From: Nelumbo lutea
Lineage: Eukaryota; Streptophyta; Magnoliopsida; Proteales; Nelumbonaceae
Direction of reading: 5' to 3'
Assembly (NCBI GenBank): GCA_022828595.1
Contig: JAKGHH010000004.1
Coordinates: 85,030,270 to 85,094,269, forward strand
Length of the DNA stretch: 64,000 bases
The position numbers were made by a program, and so were the translations under genes. The notes below the pieces were generated by a model, which searched no databases, had not been told where the DNA came from, and saw only the letters and a program-made list of their open reading frames with translations. Below, one piece after another: positions 48,401 to 57,400 of the stretch. Every line of letters starts with the position of its first letter. Position 1 is the first letter of the stretch.

Positions 48401-51400
48401 GCAATTCCGTTCAGACAATGCAGCTGAATACTTTGAAAGATCCCTGAACTCATTCATGGAAGATGTAGGCATGTTACTTCAATCATCATGTGCTTACACC
48501 CTTCAACAAAATGGGGTTGCTGAGCGCAAGAACAGGCATCTATTGGAGACAGCTTGAGCCCTTCTTTTCCAGCACAATGTGCCCAAGCCATATTGGTCTC
48601 AAGTTGTTCTTACTGCATCTTACCTGATAAATCGGATGCCATCTAAGGTACTGGGTATGAAGACCCCTTTCTCTGTTTTGTGTCCCACTCTTCCAGAATT
48701 TCCTCTTCCCCCGCGGGTTTTTGGTTGTACATGCTTCATACATGTGAAAGATCCAAAGAAGACCAAGCTGGATCCTAAGGCTACAAAGGGAATATTTTTG
48801 GGGTACTCTTCTACGCAGAAGGGGTACAAGTGTTATGATCCTGTCTCCAAAAAAAAATATGTCACTAGGGATGTAGTCTTTTTTGAGTCTCAACCCTATT
48901 TCCAGTCTTCTCAGAATCCTCTTCAAGGGGAGAGTAGTGGGTTGGAAGAGGATTCTCATTCTCCCTTCTTTTTTGTTCCCATTTCATCACCTTCCACTAC
49001 TACTAGCTGTAACATTCCGAGTCAACCTAGTGAGACTTCCACTGTGCCAGTTGCTTCTCCAGATTCGGCTGATGCTCCTGAAGGTTCCAGTAAACAAGAA
49101 AAAGAGATACTTACATACAGTAGAAGGAAGAAGGCCCCTCAACCTCATGATTGCAACCAGTTGAACTCAGATCAATCTGTCTCTGCAATCCAAGGTAATT
49201 CTGATTCACTCAATTCAGATTTGGATCTTCCTATTGCTCTCCGTAAGCCTGTTCGTTCTTGTACTACTCGGCATCCCATAGCCGATTATGTTTCTTACTC
49301 ACACTTATCCCATGCCTATCATTCCTTTGTGTCTGCCATTTCCTCTATATGTGTCCCTTCCAGGTATTCAGAGGCGGCATCTGATCCGAGGTAGAAAGAA
49401 GCCATGAATGAGAAGATGAAAGCCCTAATGAAAGCAAGGACATGGGAATCGGTGGACTTGCCAGAAGGGAAAGGCACTGTTGGGTGCAAGTGGGTATTCA
49501 CAGTAAAGCACAGGGAAGATGGGTCAATTGAGAGGTACAAGGCCAGACTTGTGGCAAAGGGATTTACACAAAAGGAAGGAATTGACTACAAGGAAACCTT
49601 TGCCCCAGTAGCAAAGCTCAACACAATCAGGGTTCTACTGTCACTAGCAGCAAAATTCTCTTGGGAACTTCATCAGCTGGATGTGAAGAATGCCTTCCTA
49701 AATGGTGATCTTCATGAAGAGGTATTCATGGAACCCCTACCTGGATATGATGTTGGAAAGAAGGTATGTAAACTAAGGAAAGCATTATATGGTTTGAAGC
49801 AATCTCCCCGGGCATGGTTTGAGAGACTTTGTTTGGCCATGAAGAAAGTAGGGTACACTCAGAGCAGTGCAGATCATACATTGTTTACAAGGAGACAGGA
49901 TGACAAACTTACAGCACTCATTGTGTATGTGGATGATATGGTGATTACTGGAAATGATGTGAAAGAGATGAAGAGGCTAAAGGAGTTCTTAGCTTCAGAA
50001 TTTGAGATCAAAGACCTGGGAAATCTGAGATACTTTCTTGGAATTGAAGTTGCTAGATCAAGAGAAGGAATCTACATATGTCAAAGAAAGTATGTGCTAG
50101 ATCTCCTAGAAGAAACAGGCATGATGGGGTGCAGGCCAGCAAACACTCCAATAGAACCAAGCCATGGATTACAAGAATCAATGGGTGAGGAATACTGTGA
50201 TAAGGAAAGGTACCAAAAGTTGGTAGGAAAACTGATATACTTATCCCTTACTCGGCCAGATATTGCCTATGCAGTGCATGTTGTCAGTCAATTCATGCAC
50301 TCACCAAAGACTCCTCATATGAGAGCAGTGGAAAGAATCCTCAGATACTTGAAAACTTGCCCAAGGAAAGGAATTCTATTCAGAAAAAACAGCAGACTTG
50401 AAATTGAAGCCTACACTAATGCTGATTGGGCTGGGTCCGTTGGAGACAGAAAATCAACCTCAGGTTACTGTACATTCTTGAGAGGAAACCTAGTCACATG
50501 GCGTAGTAAGAAGCAGAATGTTGTGGCTAGATCAAGTGCAGAAGCAGAATATCGGGCTATGGCACACGGGGTTGCTGAACTCTTATGCCTCAGGACTCTC
50601 CTTAATGAGCTTGGTATCAAGACTGAGGGTCCTCTCAAGCTGTATTGTGATAATAAAGCTGCTATCAACATTGCCAACAATCTTGTGTAGCATGACAGGA
50701 CAAAACATATTGAAATTGATCGACACTTTGTCAGAGAGAGAATTATTTCAAGAGAACTTTGTGTGCCTTATACTCCATCAGAGATGCAGATTGCAGATGT
50801 ATTAACTAAAGGGCTGGCATCAACGAAGTTCAGGGATACACTTGGCAAGCTAAACATGATTGATATTCATGCTTAGCTTGAGGGGGAGTGTTAGAATGTT
50901 AAGAGTGATGTTTGGCTGATAAGAGTTCTTATTAGCCCATTCTTATGTTTAACTTATCTTGTAACTGGGATTGTGTTAATGGGCATGGGCCTAATCCTGT
51001 TTAATGATTTAAGTCATCTGGGTGTCCCATCACTAATCAGGGGCATCCCAGTAATTTCTTGTACCTTGTACCATATTCATCTATAAATAAAGGACTGGTC
51101 GACTGGATAGAACAGTTCGACATTCTCTTCAGTTCTGTGGTTCTCTTCTCCTCCTTGCTACTTCGAGTATAGCTCTTCAGATTACACAATCCACAAAATC
51201 ATAAGCCTTCTCCAAGTCTAACTTACATACAAAACCTTGATTCCCTGACTTTCTCATGTCCTCCACACACTCATTTTCTATTAGGATCTGATCTGTTATT
51301 TGCCTTCCCTGCACGAAAGTACCTTGTGCTTGACTAATGATGGAGGGTAGTACTACTCAAATTCTTAAGGACAACACTTTGGCCAGAATTTTATAGATGC

Positions 51401-54400
51401 TCGTAACCAGACTAATCGGCCTGTACTCCTTATAGTCCTTCGCATCTATCTTTTTTGGGATTAGGGCTAAGAAGGTGGCATAAGCTCCAGGGCTTACCCT
51501 TTTCGTATCTACAAACTCCTAAAACACCTCAATAAAATCTTCTTTTACTACATCCCAACGGTCCTAATAAAAAACCATTGTGAGCCATCTCGGCCAGGTG
51601 CTTTGGATCTATCCATTGAAAATATCACCTGTCGGATCTCTTCTTCACTGAAATCCCTCTCTAACCAAAACACTTGTTCTTCAGATAACTTAGTCCACTC
51701 CAAATTCTCCAATGTTGGCCTATTAATCAAAGGTTTTCTATAGATTGATTTGAAGTGATCCACAAATAATCTTGCTATCTCATCTTGATTTGTGACTTCC
51801 TCCCCATTTACCTCTAACTTAGCCACAAAACTTTTCCTTCTTCTCCCATTAGCCAACGCATGGAAAAATTTTGTATTTCCATCCCCTTTCTTGATCCATC
51901 TATGTCTTAACTTTTGCCTCTAGGAAATTTCCTCTCTCAGAAGAACCTCTTCCAAATCCTTCTTTAAGTTTCTTCTCAAGATCCTTTCTTGTTCACTCAT
52001 TGTCCTTTGGCTTTCTTTGGAATCTAATTCCTCGATCCTAGACACCAAATTACTTTTTTGCTCCTCTATCCTTCCAAAGTGTTCCCTGTTCCAATCCTTG
52101 ATCTTGGATCTCAACCTTTTTAGCTTCTTGTGGAATCTCACTCTTTTCCACTTCACCCCTCTTACCTCTTACCTCTTCCCTCCACCAATCCCCAATCAGA
52201 TGCACAAAATTCGGGTGAGTCAACCACATATTCTCAAATCTGAATGGTCGTGGACCAAAGGCTAGTGTTTCAGGACTTAACTGGATAGGATAGTGATCAG
52301 AAGTGACTCTGGGTAAGGCTCTAGCCATCAAGTTCCTCCAATGGTTCTCCCACTCTTCATTTTTTTTTCATGATGTCTATGATTCAAGATAAGGATTTAA
52401 TCAAACTCACAATGTTTGTGAGGTTACTATAGGAGATTTATTGACAAACATTGTGAGTGCACTTTATGAATCCATCTTCTTCCTTTCTTGACCGATATCT
52501 ATAAAACAAGACAAGACTTTAGACTGACAATGCCTATGAGATTACCAATTACCTTAGGAGATTCATGAATACACACTATAGCACTCCATTATCAACAATT
52601 TAGGCTATGGATCTTCTTTCTTCTTTTTTGACCAATAATAGAAATACATATTATATATATATATAGACACCTCATGAGCTTTTGCAAAATGGAATCTTAT
52701 AGATAATAAATGTTTTTTAATATGTTTTTTCAATTAATCAATATAAGCCTAGGGCCATGCTTGGACAAGCAACCTAGGCCCAAGCCTTGAACAAGCTGCC
52801 TAGGCTCAAGCCCCGGTTGAGCTTGGGTTGGTTGGCCCCAAGCTTGACTTGGAAATTTGTGAGCCTAATGTAAGCTCAAGTTGGGCACTTGGGCTAAAGT
52901 ATTGAGCCAAAGCTTGGCTAAAATTTTATGGGCCTAATGCAGGGCCAAGCCCAAACCAAGTTTAAACGTAAAACTTAGGACCAAGCCTAGAATTTTTGGG
53001 CCAAGCCTGGCCTTTTCATCTACCTCTATTTAACGTCTCAATCAAATTCCATGAAACAAAAGAAAACTAATATTTTAAAACATTCTATCTCCCCTCACTC
53101 TCTTTCTCTCTCCAAGAATTCAACCACTCCTTCCATTGGGTCGGGCCTGGGCTAGGCCTAAAGTATTGGGCCCAAGCTTAACTTAGAAATTTGCAAGCTT
53201 GGGCTAGGCCTAAAAATAAAACCTATCCCAACTAAGGTCGCAATCGAATCAAGCTCTAATCGAATAGTTTGGGCTCGAATTCGATTAGGTTTGATTCGAG
53301 TTCAAACCTTAGAGTAAAGCTTGATTAATTATTCGAGCTCGGGCTCGACCAATAAAACGTTTGGCTCGAAAGCTCGTAAGCTTGGCTCGATTAACACATA
53401 CACATTGGCTCGGGCCCGTGCCTTTGTTTTAAAAAATAAATTAATTTTTAGAGTTTTATCTTTTTTGGCTTATATTTGAATAAAATAAAAATCCATAGTT
53501 TCAATTGATGGTCAGATTTTTTGTGATCAGGAAGGATAAAATGGAGTAAATGTGTGGCCAATTGACGTTTCAAAGATTGAGAGAGAGAAAGAAAGAAAAG
53601 TGATATGATTTCAATTGTAATTTTTACAAGGCAAAATTCATGTTCCATCAATGTATTATAGAGTATGCCTTACTATAACTTTGAAAAAAAAATTAGATAT
53701 TTCAATTAGGTAAATGAAGCAAATTAATTTAGTGTAATTTATTTAGTTAATTTAATTTAATTGATTAAATATGGTAAATTAATTAATTACTAATTTAATT
53801 AAACTAATTAAATACTTAAATTACATTAGTTACTCAAATTTTAAAACAAATAATTTTACAATTACAATTAATGACTTTAAAGTAATTAATAAAGCCTTGA
53901 AAATTACATTTAAGCAAAATTAAGTAACTTAACATATGATATGCACTAAGACATTTTATCAAGTGTATATTGTTGGAGGGGTTGGGGGAGTGAGGGAGAG
54001 AGGGTGGGGAGGGATGGGAGGGGGAGAGAGGGGAGAAAGTCAGGGATTTAGCAACTTTTCAAGGAAAATGTTCCCTAGCTCAAAATAGGCTATAATAGGG
54101 ATATTGTCATTTTTGTTTTATTATTTTTTTATTTTGGATCAACTATTTTTAATTGTTTGTAGGATACCTCCATGGTGGCTCCATATATCCATAAAGTAAT
54201 TAGGTAATTTGTTTTTTTAAATGGTTTTGATCTCCAACAACATTAGATTATATAGATATTATTTTTGGCATCAATTTATTTTTTATATTTTCTTTAAAAT
54301 TCTTATATGATGTGAGCTTCAAAATTTACAATTAAGAAAAAACTTTACTTTTTTTCACTTGTTCTGATAAAATATTTATTCAGGGGCCTGACGCTAGTTA

Positions 54401-57400
54401 GAATGCACACAACCCTGAGTTACACATTAAAAAAGAATTGAAAGCAAGATGAGTTAAATGTAGGGCTCTCTGTACAAACAATATACACCCTCTCTAACAA
54501 GACTAGCAGTGGAATTGGCTGATCTTGGAATCCAATGGAAGAGTTTAGTATGGAAGGAAAGGTAATATTTATATTCTAACAAGTTTGCCTTGATGTGCAT
54601 CCCTGGATGACCCCTCATTCATCCAATGGTTATTGTAATTTGTTAATCTCTGCTGATAATGACCCATTGAAAATTAACTGTTGAATCATGCCCTGAAGAT
54701 GTTAGTAACCAAATGCACATGTAGTTAATGCATGTTGGAATGGTAGTGTCAGATTGTGCTTCAAGTGTCTGTGTTAATATGGTATGGGTTGCCAATTCTG
54801 AATAACTTCTTTTCAACAGTAAAGCTCAAGAGATATCTAGGTCACACAATGGTCCACAAGGTACTGCAGGGGCAGCATACTGTGGAGTTCGGCAACAGAT
54901 CTTAAATCTTATCGAAGTTCTAATAAGTTTGCACCTACACTTTGGATGTTTTTGGATTGCCCAGTGGAAGTGTAAATGGAATTTGACTCGAGGAATCCTC
55001 TTCCACTGATACCAAAGCCCATAGAATATGAATCCATTGATAATGTATTTCTGTTGTTTGGATGCTAGTCCTTGAAATTCCACTTCTACTGTTTGGATGC
55101 AGCGATGTATAAGCAGAGCACGGGATCTACTGCAAACGGTTTCTAGATTGAAACAACTTGACATGCACACAAACAAACACAGACTGTAGAACAATGGCAT
55201 TTTGCAATTCACTGATCATCCAAACCCAGTTATCTTGCATAAATCTTCACTTGACTCCCTGTTCTTAACTTGTTCTTGCCATTTCCACCATCAGAGCTTC
55301 TCTCTACCAATGTCCTTTAAATTTCAGGCAGTCAGTAGCTGAAACTGTTGCAATTTCTGTATCTCTTGCATCTTTATCATCTTCAAAGAACTTCCAAAAC
55401 CTAAATAAGTTCTTTCTGAATAGGAGAGAGATGGTTGCTTCAAGATGAATGAAGGTTTTTTGTTAGGTTTCTTTGCCGAGAGGGAAAAGAAAATGGCTAC
55501 CCCCTGCCCTCTACGCACACACAACAGGATTCACGTTTCAGCAAAAATAAGTTCAGTGCACCTTACTAAAAATGTGCAGCAGAAACTAGTTTCCTCTTTT
55601 GCCCTTTAAATGAAACCAATTCGCATAAGCAAACTTTAAGATTTACTTTCTCTCTGCCATTTCATTCCCACCCAAATATAGATTTTGGCCACCCTACTTA
55701 TGTCTTTTCACTAGATGGTTGGCATTTTTATTTTCCTTTTTCTTTCTTGATCATTGAGATCCTCCTTCTCTGGTTCTGGAAAATTATTTGAGGTCAAAAT
55801 GAGGTTAGAATTAAATTTGGAGCATCTTCATCATGTAGTATTCTCATTGTTGTTCATCATCTTCATCATGTTGATTGAGGAAATCAGTTGAGATTAGGGA
55901 AGGGTGGTTTAAAGGTTTCTTCTGGGTTTATTGTTTTTTTGGGGTCTTGAGGAGAGTGGATTTTGGTAGTAAGTGGTTGGATCTAAATGGATAAGGGAAG
56001 GGGAAGTTCTTGTTTGTGCTTCAAGGGTCCTGGAGGGTTTTTGGCTTATTGGTTTTTTCTTATCCTCTTTGTGGGTGATTTCTTATCACCTTTCTTGTAC
56101 TTTCTCTTTCTTCTGTTTTTCAATAAAATTTCCTTTTTATTTATTACAAAAAAACTTTGTTCTTAATGTGATTATTCTTATTTTCCTTGAAGTATCTTAT
56201 GTCAAATTTAAGCTACCTAATTTTTTATTATATTCATCTTTCTCCCTTTAATCGGATTTAACTTGCTGAAGGGAGGAAAATCAAACATATTACTAATAAG
56301 ACAATATGCAGGATCTGGGAAGTCAAAGAGTTTACAGAATCTGTCAATGCAACTAAGGAAGTGCTGTAATCATCCATACCTCTTTGTTGGAGAATACAAT
56401 ATGTGGCGTAAGGAAGAGATTGTGAGAGCATCAGGAAAATTCGAACTGCTTGATCGCCTACTTCCAAAACTCCAAAGAGCAGGGCACAGAGTTCTGCTTT
56501 TCTCACAGATGACGCGCCTCATAGACATTCTTGAAATTTATCTGCAACTGCATGATTTTAAGTATCTTAGACTTGATGGCTCAACAAAGACAGAAGAAAG
56601 AGGGGCACTACTAAAGCAGTTCAATGCACCAGATTCTCCAATTTTCATGTTTCTTCTAAGCACACGTGCTGGAGGCCTTGGTCTGAACTTACAAACTGCA
56701 GACACTGTCATTATCTTTGATAGTGATTGGAATCCCCAAATGGATCAACAGGCAGAGGATCGAGCACATCGCATAGGGCAAAAGAAGGAAGTTAGGGTTT
56801 TTGTGCTCATTAGTGTTGGTTCAATTGAAGAGGTTATATTGGAACGCGCAAAACAGAAAATGGGCATTGATGCCAAGGTTATCCAGGCTGGATTATTTAA
56901 TACAACTTCCACAGGTATGACCCTTGATCCTTCAGCAGTGACTCCATAATAGTTATAGTGTAAAAATGTGGATGTATTATCTATACGTTGAGATTGAAGA
57001 AATTTAACTTGACAGTTTTCGACATTATACTGCTTGAAAATTGGATATGGTTATCAACTTTTATTTATAAAACTTGGCCATGTAAACCTAGTTGATCTTT
57101 GTTTGTGCAGCTCAGGACAGAAGAGAGATGTTGCGGGAGATCATGCGGAGAGGTACTGACTCATTAGGGACAGATGTGCCTAGTGAGAGAGAGATAAATC
57201 GTCTTGCAGCTAGAACGGAAGAAGAATTTTGGTTGTTTGAGAAGATGGATGAGGAAAGACGACAAAAGGAGAACTACAGATCAAGATTGATGGAGGAACA
57301 TGAGGTACCTGATTGGGCATATTCTGTCCCTGATAATGCAGATAAGACCAAAGATATTGAACCCAACAGTGGTAGCATTACAGGGAAACGACGTAGAAAA

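Larger units (their letters stand above)
45429..51186 (+). mobile_element. Copia-D: young, structurally complete Ty1/copia element
   Basis: LTRs 45429-45725 and 50889-51186 (297 and 298 bp) differ by three substitutions and one 1-bp indel in my reading, about 99% identity. TG...CA ends. 5-bp duplication CAATC at 45424-45428 and 51187-51191. Primer-binding site TGGTATCAGAGC (45726-45737) and polypurine tract AGGGGGAG (50881-50888) abut the LTRs. It sits inside LINE-5 RT sequence. With a substitution rate of 0.7-1.3e-8 per site per year (assumed), the LTR divergence implies roughly 0.4-0.7 million years. Confidence 0.96.
43978..52356 (-). mobile_element. LINE-5: inverted, 5'-truncated LINE split by Copia-D
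   Basis: The inverted A tail is the T run ending at 43980, followed by TTTATTAAAACAGC. A likely 12-bp target duplication (TCATTTTTTTTT) is at 43966-43977 and 52357-52368. Read leftward from 52356: endonuclease end ([12 protein letters not shown]), linker and RT N-terminus (51856-51548), then RT core after Copia-D (45329-45042; [19 protein letters not shown]), and zf-RVT plus RNase H (44984-44118). An internal deletion joins the RT just after FVDD to the zf-RVT region near 45050. Truncation within the endonuclease is typical of incomplete reverse transcription. Confidence 0.9.
43783..56311 (+). other. giant intron of the CHR12-like gene (12.5 kb)
   Basis: GTGAGT donor, ATATGCAG acceptor. Host sequence at 43783-43965. 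LINE-5 with Copia-D fills 43978-52356. From 52369 to the acceptor are old repeats, AT-rich sequence and a G-rich tract. Confidence 0.9.
52369..56311 (+). other. repeat-rich intron remainder
   Basis: About 52640-52670 holds a TA run, 52740-53430 a field of GGCCCAAGCTTGG-like inverted words and then TCGAATTCGA-like words (probably old hAT-type elements, ends not resolvable), and 53690-53960 is mostly A/T. At about 54930-55115 inverted segments (CAGTGGAAGTG and complement) suggest a decayed MITE. At 55880-56155 the sequence ends like a LINE 3' tail (CAATAAAATTTCC, then an A run). No gene recognised. Confidence 0.45.

Noticed and set aside
54826..55212. Minus-strand ORF of 128 codons
   Set aside because: No family features, lies in intronic repeat remnants with inverted segments; likely chance.
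56263..56949. A separate helicase gene
   Set aside because: It is exon j of the CHR12-like gene; phases and family order join it to exons at 43782 and 57111.
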